DNA of 64,000 bases from Chryseobacterium formosum (GTDB lineage Bacteria > Bacteroidota > Bacteroidia > Flavobacteriales > Weeksellaceae), in NCBI RefSeq assembly GCF_026460885.1, contig NZ_JAOVZW010000003.1:1-64000 (forward strand). The letters run 5' to 3'. The notes under the pieces are model-generated. The model had not been told where the DNA came from. It did not search any database and saw only the letters and a list, made by a program, of their open reading frames with translations. Positions 29,820-38,214 of the stretch are shown here, piece after piece. Made by a program: the position numbers and the translations under genes. The stretch's first letter is position 1; each line of letters opens with the position of its first letter.

Positions 29820-29827
29820 CAAAGGTA
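29820..29827 (-). promoter_or_regulatory. -7 box of the FkbM-flippase unit
   Basis: TACCTTTG on the minus strand fits TAnnTTTG, 22 bases before the start codon. The -33 element is unclear. Confidence 0.5.
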
Positions 29828-29901
29828 ATGAAAAATGTTAAATTGGTGTTAAAAAATCGCAATTGTAATAAGTTGATTATCAGTTGTAATTTGGCTATTG
29901 T

Positions 29902-30579
29902 CTAATTTTGAGTATTTAAAATTGGGGTGTCAAGAAAATCATTCAACGGTTTTGCTGCTTCAAATATTTTTGAGACATTTTTTACTGCATTTTTATCCAT
30001 TAAATCTTTGTTTGTGATATGATGAACCCCGATGAAACTTTTCATTTTTAAAAATTCTGCCATCGGATCTTCTTTTTCAAAACCTTGCGGAACGTTTTTA
30101 AGTTTGTGTTCCGGATCAAGTTCACCATAATATTTTTTAAAATCTTTGTCTTCAATAGTTTTTATGAAATCATCTTTAAACAATGAAATTTCTTTTCTGA
30201 TTTCTTTTAAAATAGGAGCGTCGGGTAAATAAATTCCGCTTCCAAGAAATGACTTTCCGGATTCTACATGTAAATAAAATCCTGATTTCGAATTCATTTT
30301 TCCCATTCCCAAAGAGGCTCCGAAATAGGTTTTATAAGGAGTTTTATCTTTTGAAAATCTGGTATCGCGATAAATTCTTAGTAAAGATTTCTTTGCATCA
30401 AGTTTTAAAATGTTTTCATCAAATTTTCCCATTTCAGCAATTAGTTCTTCTACAAAATCCTGAAAATCTGATTGTGCTTCCAGAAAAAGATTTTTATTTT
30501 CATTAAACCAATCTCTGTTATTATTCTTTTCAATAAGCTTTAAGAAATCGAATATTTTTGCTGAAAGCTGAGATGCCAT
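29902..30579 (-). CDS. DUF2461 domain protein
   Basis: A 225-residue cytoplasmic protein of the DUF2461/TIGR02453 family: FLKLIEKNNNRDWFNENK near the start, LRIYRDTRFSKDKTPYKT (~68-85) and GFYLHVESGKSFLGSGIYLP (~101-120, at full family match). Length is typical. Function is unknown. It is a single-gene unit on the minus strand before the RNA helicase. Confidence 0.88.
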   Translation of the reverse strand: MASQLSAKIFDFLKLIEKNNNRDWFNENKNLFLEAQSDFQDFVEELIAEMGKFDENILKLDAKKSLLRIYRDTRFSKDKTPYKTYFGASLGMGKMNSKSGFYLHVESGKSFLGSGIYLPDAPILKEIRKEISLFKDDFIKTIEDKDFKKYYGELDPEHKLKNVPQGFEKEDPMAEFLKMKSFIGVHHITNKDLMDKNAVKNVSKIFEAAKPLNDFLDTPILNTQN

Positions 30580-30802
30580 ATTTTATATTTTACTCAAATG
30601 TAAATAATATTATTGAAAATGGATTCTTGTAAAATTTTCAATCATTCATAATTATTACTAAGGAAAATGTATAATTCAATAAAATTAATTAATGTTGAAA
30701 AATTTTTAAATTAAAAATAAAAAAGATGTGGTTTTTTTGTTTAAATATAAAAATGATTAAGGTTTTCTAAAATAAAATTATTAATTCGTTAATATTACAT
30801 AA

Positions 30803-30832
30803 TTGAGTATTCAGAAAAAAGTTATATATTTG
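30803..30832 (+). promoter_or_regulatory. Promoter of the DEAD-box helicase gene
   Basis: TTG at 30803-30805, a 19-base spacer and TATATTTG at 30825-30832 match the Bacteroidota promoter. ATG 30854 follows 21 bases later. Confidence 0.8.
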
Positions 30833-30853
30833 CAAAAAATTTTATAATATTTA

Positions 30854-32581
30854 ATGAATTTATTTACGGAGTCCAATTTAAGTCCTGATATTCTGAAGGC
30901 AGTTGGCGAACTGGGTTACGAAAGCCCGACAGAAATCCAAAAACAGACTATCCCTTTCATTCTTTCAGATATTCGCGATCTAATCGCACTTGCGCAGACA
31001 GGGACAGGCAAAACAGCAGCGTTTTCGCTTCCGATTTTGGATATGATTGACGATACGAGTCGCAAAATCCAATTTTTGGTGCTTTGTCCGACGCGAGAAC
31101 TATGTCTTCAAATTGCAAAAGACATAAAAAATTACACGAAGTACATGCCGAACATTAAATCTACAGCGGTTTATGGAGGGAGCAGTATTATGGATCAAAT
31201 GCGTTCTTTAAAGGAAAAGCCGCAAATTATTGTAGGTACTCCTGGAAGAGTAATCGATTTGATTAACAGAAAAGCATTAGACTTTTCAGCAATTCACTGG
31301 TTGGTTTTAGATGAAGCAGATGAAATGCTTTCTATGGGTTTCAAAGACGAATTGGAAACAATTATGAGAGAAACTCCAGAAACGAAACAAACTTTCTTGT
31401 TCTCCGCAACGATGAGCAAAGAAGTAGAGAGAATTTCTAAAAATTATTTGACAAACCCTCACAGAATTTCTGTTGGTTCTATTAACGAAGTTAAAAAGAA
31501 CATCAAGCATGAATATTATGTTGCTGGTTATCGTAATAAAAAGGAGGCGTTGAAGAGATTGATAGATTCAAACCCTAATCAATACTCAATTATTTTCTGT
31601 AGAACAAGAATGGAAACTCAGGAAGTTGCCGATTTCTTGATGCAGAATGGTTATGCAGCAGATGCTCTTCATGGTGATCTTTCTCAAGCGCAGAGAGATA
31701 CAGTAATGAAGAAATTCAGGCTGAAAAATATCGATATCTTAGTTGCGACAGATGTTGCAGCGAGAGGTTTGGATGTAGATTCATTAACTCACGTTATCCA
31801 TTTCTCATTACCAGATGATCCTGAAGTATTTGTTCACAGAAGTGGTAGAACAGGTAGAGCAGGAAAAGACGGTATTTCTATGTCATTGATCAAACCTGAA
31901 GAGAGCAGAAAGCTGAAGCAGATAAAATCTACGACGAAAATTGATATTGTTGAGAAGAAAATTCCTACAGGTGACGAAGTAATTTCAGCTCAGGTAAAAG
32001 GAGTTTTTGAAAAACTTATGACAGAGCACGAAAATATCTTTGAATTTGATCAAAGTCTTGTTCCTGATTTAAGTAATTTCACTAAAGAAGAATTGGTTGT
32101 GCAATTGCTACAGTTCCAGTTGAAAGACATGGCTTTGTATTACAAAGACAGACAAGATTTGTCTGAGCAGAAAATGAGCAACAGAGATGATGATAGAGGA
32201 GGAAGAGATCGTGATAGAGGTAGAGACCGTGACAGAGGAAGAGATCGTGATCGTGACAGAGGGCCAAGAGGAGATCGTGACGGAAGAAGCGACAGAGGTA
32301 GAAGTGATCGTGGTGGAAAACCAAGACAGAGAGACGAAAATATGACTAGATTTTTCTTCAACCTTGGTAAAAAAGACCAATTGAAAAAGCTAGATGTTTT
32401 AGAAATCATCAATAAAGCTACTTCAAGCAAAGGAAGTAAGAGAGCGGAAATCGGTAACATCGAAATCCTTGAGAAATTCTCATTCTTTGAGATTGAAAAA
32501 TCTTACAAAAATGAGCTTTTAGGAAATATTTCTTCAATGAAATTCAAAGGAAAAGATATGAGAGCTGAAGAAGCGAACTGA
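30854..32581 (+). CDS. DEAD-box RNA helicase with RG-rich linker and DbpA-type RNA-binding domain
   Basis: A 575-residue ATP-dependent RNA helicase. Helicase motifs are in order: Q motif, AQTGTGKT (47-54), PTREL (~84), TPGR (~128), DEADEML (~153), SAT (~185) and HRSGRTGRAG (~330). An unusual linker at about 438-495 is built of RD/RG repeats (GGRDRDRGRDRDRG type). The last 75 residues, from MTRFFFNLGKKD, fit the DbpA RNA-binding domain (PF03880). This layout resembles CsdA/DeaD, acting in ribosome assembly and cold growth. It has its own promoter and terminator. Confidence 0.93.
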   Translation: MNLFTESNLSPDILKAVGELGYESPTEIQKQTIPFILSDIRDLIALAQTGTGKTAAFSLPILDMIDDTSRKIQFLVLCPTRELCLQIAKDIKNYTKYMPNIKSTAVYGGSSIMDQMRSLKEKPQIIVGTPGRVIDLINRKALDFSAIHWLVLDEADEMLSMGFKDELETIMRETPETKQTFLFSATMSKEVERISKNYLTNPHRISVGSINEVKKNIKHEYYVAGYRNKKEALKRLIDSNPNQYSIIFCRTRMETQEVADFLMQNGYAADALHGDLSQAQRDTVMKKFRLKNIDILVATDVAARGLDVDSLTHVIHFSLPDDPEVFVHRSGRTGRAGKDGISMSLIKPEESRKLKQIKSTTKIDIVEKKIPTGDEVISAQVKGVFEKLMTEHENIFEFDQSLVPDLSNFTKEELVVQLLQFQLKDMALYYKDRQDLSEQKMSNRDDDRGGRDRDRGRDRDRGRDRDRDRGPRGDRDGRSDRGRSDRGGKPRQRDENMTRFFFNLGKKDQLKKLDVLEIINKATSSKGSKRAEIGNIEILEKFSFFEIEKSYKNELLGNISSMKFKGKDMRAEEAN

Positions 32582-32603
32582 TCTTATTCTTAAAACATAT
32601 TTG

Positions 32604-32630
32604 AAGCCGGCAATTTTGTCGGCTTTTTTG
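32604..32630 (+). terminator. Rho-independent terminator
   Basis: AAGCCG...CAA pairs with TTG...CGGCTT with single bulges, followed by six T. It ends the helicase transcript. Confidence 0.8.
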
Positions 32631-32741
32631 TTGTTTTATGTGAACAAATATTCCCTCAATGTGAACAAAAATTAACGCGAGAAGCTTTTTGGTAAGATGG
32701 TTTTTTAGGAAATTTGCACACGAAATTATAAATACTATAAA

Positions 32742-33380
32742 ATGGGCATTGGTAATATTTTCCACGCTTTTCAACCGAAAGATAAAATCTTTTTTGTGCT
32801 TTTCGAAAAAGTTACAGATAACTTGGTTGCTATGTCTAACGATTTTAATCACGGAATCAAAGATTTTGATCTTAACGACGATTCTATGTTGAAATTAATG
32901 AGCGACTATGAGCACAAAAATGATGAACTTACTCACGAGATTTTCGTTGAATTGGGGAAAAACTTCATTACACCTTTCGATCGTGAAGATATTCACACTT
33001 TGGCAACAGGTTTAGATGACATCGCAGATTATATCTATGCTTCTGCAAAGTATATTTTCCTTTACAAATCTCCTTTGATGAAAGCTTATGCAGATTTTTC
33101 ATTATTGATTCACAAAGCTTGTCTTGAGATTCAGAATGCAATGAAAAACCTTAAAGGTTTCAAAAATATGGAGCAGGTAAAAGAAGCTTGTATTAAAGTA
33201 AACTCTATTGAAAACATTGCAGATGATCTTCTTTCAAATTCTATGGTAGAATTGTTTGAAACAAATGATGCAATTAATATCATTAAAATTTCATCAGTAT
33301 TAAATTATCTTGAAGTAGTAACAGATAAAGCAGAAGATGTTGCCAATACGATTGAGAACATCATGATTAAATACGCATAA
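32742..33380 (+). CDS. PhoU-like DUF47 family protein
   Basis: A 212-residue all-helical protein of the DUF47/PhoU_div group. Features include DDSMLKLMSDYEHKNDELTH (~46-65) and DREDIHTLATGLDDIADYIY (~81-100), where acidic residues usually bind metal. It lies 15 bases before a PiT phosphate transporter gene, the usual pairing; DUF47 proteins are thought to control PiT activity. I see no pho-box-like repeats upstream. Start ATG 32742. Confidence 0.92.
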   Translation: MGIGNIFHAFQPKDKIFFVLFEKVTDNLVAMSNDFNHGIKDFDLNDDSMLKLMSDYEHKNDELTHEIFVELGKNFITPFDREDIHTLATGLDDIADYIYASAKYIFLYKSPLMKAYADFSLLIHKACLEIQNAMKNLKGFKNMEQVKEACIKVNSIENIADDLLSNSMVELFETNDAINIIKISSVLNYLEVVTDKAEDVANTIENIMIKYA

Positions 33381-33395
33381 AACAATATAACAGAA

Positions 33396-34538
33396 ATGGA
33401 ATTTCCTATTTTACTTACGGTTATTATTGCTTTAGCTTTAATCTTCGATTATATCAATGGTTTTCATGATGCGGCAAACTCTATTGCAACAATTGTTTCC
33501 ACAAAAGTTCTTACGCCATTTCAGGCAGTACTTTGGGCGGCACTTTGGAATTTTGCAGCATTTTTTATCGCTGTTTACATTATCGGAGAATTTAAAATCG
33601 GTAATACGATTGCAAAAACCGTAAACGAAAACTTTATTACTCTTGAAGTAATATTTTCAGGTCTTATTGCAGCCATTGCCTGGAATCTTTTGACGTGGTG
33701 GTTTGGTATTCCTTCATCATCATCTCACACTTTAATTGGCGGATTTTTGGGGGCGGCTCTTATGCATGCTTTTCTAATGGATTATCGTGAAGTTGTTGCA
33801 ACCCAACCAGATTTGGGAATGTTTGCAACAGTAAAAGAAGCGATTATGAAAGTTACAACGCAGGATGTTGTGAAATTCGGCAAAGTAATCCCAATCTTCT
33901 TGTTTATATTTTTGGCACCGGTTATCGGGATGGTTATCTCTATTATCATCACTTTAATCATTGTACACCTTTATAAAAAATCAAATCCTTACAAAGCTGA
34001 TAAAGCATTCAAAAAACTTCAGTTGGCGTCTTCAGCTCTATTCAGTTTAGGACACGGTTTGAATGATGCACAGAAAGTAATGGGAATCATTGGCGCGGCT
34101 CTTATTTACTACCACGTAAATATGTTGCAGGATCCTCAATATCTGAATATTCCTGCTGCAGATCGATTTAATTATTTTTCTCAACATTATATGTGGGTTC
34201 CCTTAGTTTCTTTCATTGCCATTGCATTGGGAACAATGAGTGGAGGTTGGAAAATTATCAAAACAATGGGTACGAAAATTACAAAAGTAACTCCATTGGA
34301 AGGGGTAAGTGCGGAAACTGCGGGAGCAATCACGCTTTTCATTACTGATCACTTTGGTATTCCGGTTTCTACAACACACACCATTACAGGTTCAATTATC
34401 GGAGTTGGTCTTACCAAAAGAATCTCTGCCGTACGTTGGGGAATCACTGTAAGTTTACTTTGGGCATGGGTTTTAACGATTCCTATCTCAGCAATTGTTG
34501 CAGGAATTACTTATTTAGCCATTACTTATTTGACTTAA
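33396..34538 (+). CDS. Low-affinity inorganic phosphate transporter, PiT family
   Basis: A 380-residue inner-membrane cation/phosphate symporter with about 10 helices. The two PiT signatures are clear: DYINGFHDAANSIATIVSTK (~18-37) and the second-half copy LGHGLNDAQKVMGIIGAAL (~217-235), plus GIPSSSSHTLIGGFLGAAL (~107-125) and GIPVSTTHTITGSIIGVGL (~317-335). It forms an operon with the DUF47 gene and ends at a terminator. It supplies phosphate when this is plentiful. Confidence 0.95.
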   Translation: MEFPILLTVIIALALIFDYINGFHDAANSIATIVSTKVLTPFQAVLWAALWNFAAFFIAVYIIGEFKIGNTIAKTVNENFITLEVIFSGLIAAIAWNLLTWWFGIPSSSSHTLIGGFLGAALMHAFLMDYREVVATQPDLGMFATVKEAIMKVTTQDVVKFGKVIPIFLFIFLAPVIGMVISIIITLIIVHLYKKSNPYKADKAFKKLQLASSALFSLGHGLNDAQKVMGIIGAALIYYHVNMLQDPQYLNIPAADRFNYFSQHYMWVPLVSFIAIALGTMSGGWKIIKTMGTKITKVTPLEGVSAETAGAITLFITDHFGIPVSTTHTITGSIIGVGLTKRISAVRWGITVSLLWAWVLTIPISAIVAGITYLAITYLT

Positions 34539-34560
34539 ATAAAAATCTTTATTATAATTA

Positions 34561-34591
34561 AAACTTTGTTCTTTTGGGCAAAGTTTTTTTT
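34561..34591 (+). terminator. Rho-independent terminator
   Basis: AACTTTG pairs with CAAAGTT across a 10-base loop and is followed by T6-T8. It ends the phosphate transporter operon. Confidence 0.8.
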
Positions 34592-34640
34592 GTTATAATA
34601 CTCATCATAATTGTACTGTTTTGATGGTTTTAGAAAAATC

Positions 34641-34770
34641 CCTTCGACGATTATGACAAAAGCTCTCGACGACTTAGACAAATCCTTGAGAGCTTTTAGA
34701 AAATGCAGGCGTACATTTTTAAAAAGCTAAGTAACCATTTTTGAAAAGCACACCTGCATTTTAAAATTGC
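34641..34770. repeat. Intergenic nested inverted/direct repeat region
   Basis: In a gap of about 368 bases, two inverted repeats occur in series: AAAAGCTCTC (34658-34667) with GAGAGCTTTT (34688-34697), and AAAATGCAGG (34700-34709) with CCTGCATTTT (34753-34762). Inside or beside them are direct repeats: CGACGATTATGACAAA and CGACGACTTAGACAAA, then CATTTTTAAAAAGC and CATTTTTGAAAAGC. No reading frame fits. It could be a structured RNA or an old repeat unit. Confidence 0.55.
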
Positions 34771-34880
34771 TCACTATGCATTTTGAAATTTGATTTTTGC
34801 AATGAGAAACTCATCTTAATGATAAAGAAATTTTATCCTAACAGATAGAGTTTTTTGTTTTAAAACCCCTCAGAAAATCG

Positions 34881-34888
34881 TATTTTTG
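34881..34888 (+). promoter_or_regulatory. -7 box of polyprenyl synthase gene
   Basis: TATTTTTG matches TAnnTTTG, 18 bases before ATG 34907. An in-frame TTG at 34886 falls inside it and so is not the start. Confidence 0.6.
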
Positions 34889-34906
34889 TTCAAACTATTA
34901 GATTTT

Positions 34907-35878
34907 ATGGAATTTTTAGACACCTACCAACAGATTGTTGCTGATGCCATTACCAAATATACTTTTAAAGATAAACCTACAGAGCTTTATGAGCCGATGA
35001 ATTACATCATTTCGCACGGTGGAAAACGTCTCCGTCCGATTATGGTTTTAATGGCTTGTGATTTATTTGGAGGTGATTTAAAAGAAGCGATTAAGCCTGC
35101 TTTGGCAATCGAGTTTTTCCATAATTTCACGCTGATTCATGATGATATTATGGATGAAGCACCTTTAAGAAGAAACAAACCAACAATTCATACCATTCAC
35201 GGCCTTAATACAGGAATTCTTTCGGGAGACGGTTTGATGCTGAAAGCTTATAAGTTTTTTGAAGATTTGGAGCCTGAAATTTTTAAAGCATGTATCAGAA
35301 TTTTTACTCATACAGGTTTGCTTTTATGTGAAGGTCAACAATACGACATCAATTTTGAGACTCAGGAAAATGTAACTTTTGATGATTATATCAGAATGAT
35401 TACTTATAAAACAGGGGTTCTAAGTGCTTCTTCTTTTGAGATTGGAGCAATGATTGCAAAAGCGCAGTTTAAAGATGCAAAAGCAATCTTCAATTTCGGA
35501 AAACATATTGGTATTGCATTCCAGATTATGGATGATTATTTGGATGTTTTCGGTGATCAGGCTCAGTTTGGTAAAAAACATGCAGGAGATATTTATGAAA
35601 ATAAAAAAACGGTACTTTATCTTCTGGCAAGAGAGCACGGAACGGATGAAGAGCGTAAAGAATTAGATTATTGGTATTCTAAAAAGACTGATAATATTGA
35701 TAAAGTTTACGGTGTTGAAAAGATTTTCAGAAGAACGAGAGTTGATGAAAAAGCATTACGTTTGATCGAATCTCATAACGAGATCGGACAAAGCTATCTA
35801 GCTAAAATAGATGTTCCGGAAGAAAAGAAAAAGCCTTTCTCTGAACTTGCAAACTATTTGCTGAGAAGAGAAAGTTAA
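34907..35878 (+). CDS. Polyprenyl diphosphate synthase family protein
   Basis: A 323-residue all-helical trans-prenyltransferase that extends allylic diphosphates with isopentenyl diphosphate. The first Asp-rich motif is HDDIMD with RR after it (about 84-95) and the second is QIMDDYLD (~212-219). GGKRLRP (~43) and the KTG motif are also present. It may make the chain of menaquinone or farnesyl/geranylgeranyl diphosphate; chain length cannot be told. Start at ATG 34907 follows from the promoter position. Confidence 0.92.
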   Translation: MEFLDTYQQIVADAITKYTFKDKPTELYEPMNYIISHGGKRLRPIMVLMACDLFGGDLKEAIKPALAIEFFHNFTLIHDDIMDEAPLRRNKPTIHTIHGLNTGILSGDGLMLKAYKFFEDLEPEIFKACIRIFTHTGLLLCEGQQYDINFETQENVTFDDYIRMITYKTGVLSASSFEIGAMIAKAQFKDAKAIFNFGKHIGIAFQIMDDYLDVFGDQAQFGKKHAGDIYENKKTVLYLLAREHGTDEERKELDYWYSKKTDNIDKVYGVEKIFRRTRVDEKALRLIESHNEIGQSYLAKIDVPEEKKKPFSELANYLLRRES

Positions 35879-35889
35879 ATTTTGATAGT

Positions 35890-35933
35890 AGATTTTAGGT
35901 TGCAGTTAATAGTTTTCCTATAACCTAAAATCT
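35890..35933. repeat. Intergenic inverted repeat
   Basis: AGATTTTAGGTT (35890-35901) and AACCTAAAATCT (35922-35933) form a 12-bp perfect dyad. A competing pair, AGGTTGCAG (35897-35905) with CTGCAACCT (35932-35940), overlaps it. No T run follows, so it is not a simple terminator. It lies between the prenyl synthase and GSCFA genes. Confidence 0.6.
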
Positions 35934-35952
35934 GCAACCTTTTACCTACAAA

Positions 35953-36912
35953 ATGAAATTCCGTACCGAAGTTGACATAAAGCCGTCGCAGAAAAAAATA
36001 GAGATTGAAGATAAAATATTTTCAATAGGTTCTTGTTTTGCCTCGGAAATGTCAGATTTATTTCAAAAAGGTCAGATTCAGACGGTTAATAATCCTTTTG
36101 GAACAATTTTCAATCCTTTTTCTATTAATAATTCGGTTAAAAGACTTCACGATTCAGAATTTTACCATGAAGACGAATTAATTACTTATCATGATGAATT
36201 TATTTCTTTAGATCATCACACAAGTTTTGACACAAGATTTATTCATCAGACTTTAGATAAAATTAATTCAAAAATAGAGGAAGGAAATCATTTCCTACAA
36301 GACTCTAATTGGGTAATTATCACTTATGGAACTTCATTTATCTATGAATTTGAACCTAAAAAAAAGCTAGTTGCCAATTGTCATAAAATTCCACAGAAAT
36401 TCTTTGAGAAAAGACTTTTGACGAATCAGGAATTAACAGATTCTATTTACGATACAATTATTAACCTGACTGATATTTGTAAAGATGATGTGCAGATTCT
36501 TTTCACGGTTTCGCCGGTTCGTCATACCAAAGACGGAATGATTGAAAATCAATTAAGCAAATCAAAATTAATTACTTCGGTTCATGAAGTGATTTCTCAG
36601 TTTGAAAACTGTCATTATCTTCCGATTTATGAGATTTTAATGGATGATTTGCGAGATTACAGATTTTATAAAGATGATTTAATTCATCCTAATTCTCAGG
36701 CAGTCAATTATATTTTTGAAAAATTTGGTGAAGCTTATTTTTCAGATGAAACTAAAGATTTTATCAAAGAAAATTTTAAAATTAATAAAGCTTTAGAACA
36801 TCGAACTGATGATGAAAAAGATCCAAAATTCATTGAATTTAAAGAAAAATTAAATGAAAGAATTGAAGTTCAGCGGCAGAAAGTAAAGCATAAAATATTT
36901 TCAGATGATTGA
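35953..36912 (+). CDS. GSCFA domain protein
   Basis: A 319-residue protein with the defining motif GSCFA in FSIGSCFASEMSD (about 25-36), then VNNPFGTIFNPFSI (~45-58), a TVSPVRHTKDGM segment (~178-190) and DDLIHPNSQAVNYI near residue 240. GSCFA proteins share the SGNH/GDSL hydrolase-like pattern (Ser in GSC, DxxH in DLIHP), so an esterase role is possible, but function is unproven. Overlaps the next gene by 8 bases (36905-36912). Confidence 0.88.
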   Translation: MKFRTEVDIKPSQKKIEIEDKIFSIGSCFASEMSDLFQKGQIQTVNNPFGTIFNPFSINNSVKRLHDSEFYHEDELITYHDEFISLDHHTSFDTRFIHQTLDKINSKIEEGNHFLQDSNWVIITYGTSFIYEFEPKKKLVANCHKIPQKFFEKRLLTNQELTDSIYDTIINLTDICKDDVQILFTVSPVRHTKDGMIENQLSKSKLITSVHEVISQFENCHYLPIYEILMDDLRDYRFYKDDLIHPNSQAVNYIFEKFGEAYFSDETKDFIKENFKINKALEHRTDDEKDPKFIEFKEKLNERIEVQRQKVKHKIFSDD

Positions 36913-37432
36913 TTTTACAAAACTTGATTATCTGAAAGTTGGAAATGAAAGACAGAAAAGAGCTTACGAACTTCTCACAAGAAATAAACTTTTTGAAAAG
37001 CTCGAGTTCTATTCACCGATTTTAGCCGGAACAATTCCTATTGAAATTGATATTGAAGGGAGTGATTTAGATATTATTTGTGAGGTTGATCTTAAGTTTG
37101 AAGAAGACTTTTTGGATGATTTAATGTTTAGCCGGTTTATTCCCGGAGATATAGAAGTAAAAGTAGATTACCCGATTATCAATGGCAAAAAATGTATTGT
37201 TCTTAATTTTATTTTGGAAGATTTTCCTATTGAAATTTTCGGACAAAATAAACCTACAACTCAACAAAATGCTTATCTCCACATGATTGCTGAACACAAA
37301 ATTTTGCAGGAAAAAGGAGAGGAGTTTAAACAAAAAATAATAGATCTTAAGAAAAAAGGAATAAAAACCGAGCCCGCTTTCGGAATGCTTTTGAATTTAG
37401 AAAATCCTTACGAAGATCTTTTGAAATTTTAA
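36905..37432 (+). CDS. DUF4269 domain protein
   Basis: A 175-residue protein of the DUF4269 family, related to nucleotidyltransferases. Visible features are RQKRAYELL, LAGTIPIEIDIEGSDLDIIC (~38-57; GS...DxD nucleotidyltransferase-like pattern) and FPIEIFGQNKPTTQQNAYLH (~103-122). The activity is unknown. It starts inside the end of the GSCFA gene and is followed 4 bases later by the TatD gene, so these three form one operon. Confidence 0.85.
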   Translation: MIDFTKLDYLKVGNERQKRAYELLTRNKLFEKLEFYSPILAGTIPIEIDIEGSDLDIICEVDLKFEEDFLDDLMFSRFIPGDIEVKVDYPIINGKKCIVLNFILEDFPIEIFGQNKPTTQQNAYLHMIAEHKILQEKGEEFKQKIIDLKKKGIKTEPAFGMLLNLENPYEDLLKF

Positions 37433-37436
37433 AATA

Positions 37437-38198
37437 ATGATTGATACACATACGCATTTATACGCTGAAGAATTTGATGAAGATAGAAAAGAAGCTATTC
37501 AAAGAGCTTTAAATAAAGGGATTCATGAATTTTATCTTCCCGCAATCGATTCTGAATCTCACGAAAAAATGCTTCAACTGGAAAGTGAATATCCAAACCA
37601 AATTTTCTCAATGATGGGATTACATCCTTGTTACGTAAAACCGGAATCTTGGGAAAAAGAACTTGAAATTGTAAAAAATTACCTCGACCAAAGACATTTT
37701 CCGGCAATCGGGGAAATAGGAATTGATTTATATTGGGATAAATCGACTTTAGATATTCAGATAAAAGCTTTTGAGCAGCAAATTGACTGGGCCATCGAAA
37801 AAGATTTACCGATTGTAATTCATACCCGAGAAAGTTTTGACGAAACTTTTGAAGTTTTAGAAAGAAAAAAGCATCATAAGCTACGCGGGATTTTCCATTG
37901 TTTTTCAGGTAATTTAGAACAGGCAAAACACGCTTTAGATTTGAACTTTATCTTGGGAATCGGTGGAGTAGTGACTTTTAAAAATGGTAAAATCGATCAG
38001 TTTTTGAATGAAATACCATTAGATAAAATCGTTCTGGAAACAGATTCTCCCTATCTTGCTCCTGTTCCCTTTAGAGGAAAAAGAAATGAAAGCTCGTATT
38101 TAGATTTAGTTGCAGGAAAACTTGTGGATATTTATAAAACAGATTTTGCTGAGATTGATAGGATTACGAGTGAGAATGCGAAGAAAATGTTTCAATAA
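37437..38198 (+). CDS. TatD family metal-dependent hydrolase
   Basis: A 253-residue TIM-barrel metalloenzyme. The family motifs are present: DTHTHLYAEEF (3-13; metal His pair), GEIGIDLYWD (~92-101), IHTRESFDE (~123), GIFHCFSGN (~147-155) and LETDSPYLAP (~201-210). TatD proteins are DNases or D-aminoacyl-like hydrolases. It is the third gene of the GSCFA-DUF4269 group. No signal peptide, so cytoplasmic. Confidence 0.92.
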   Translation: MIDTHTHLYAEEFDEDRKEAIQRALNKGIHEFYLPAIDSESHEKMLQLESEYPNQIFSMMGLHPCYVKPESWEKELEIVKNYLDQRHFPAIGEIGIDLYWDKSTLDIQIKAFEQQIDWAIEKDLPIVIHTRESFDETFEVLERKKHHKLRGIFHCFSGNLEQAKHALDLNFILGIGGVVTFKNGKIDQFLNEIPLDKIVLETDSPYLAPVPFRGKRNESSYLDLVAGKLVDIYKTDFAEIDRITSENAKKMFQ

Positions 38199-38214
38199 AA
38201 TTAAATAGCCAATA

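Noticed and set aside
32082..32460. Long antisense reading frames within the helicase linker
   Set aside because: They are shadows of the RD/RG repeat codons, with low-complexity Ser/Leu/Arg products.
32640..32745. Promoter for the DUF47 gene (GAAATTTG before 32742)
   Set aside because: It has no TA at the required position and no clear -33 element, so I did not call it.
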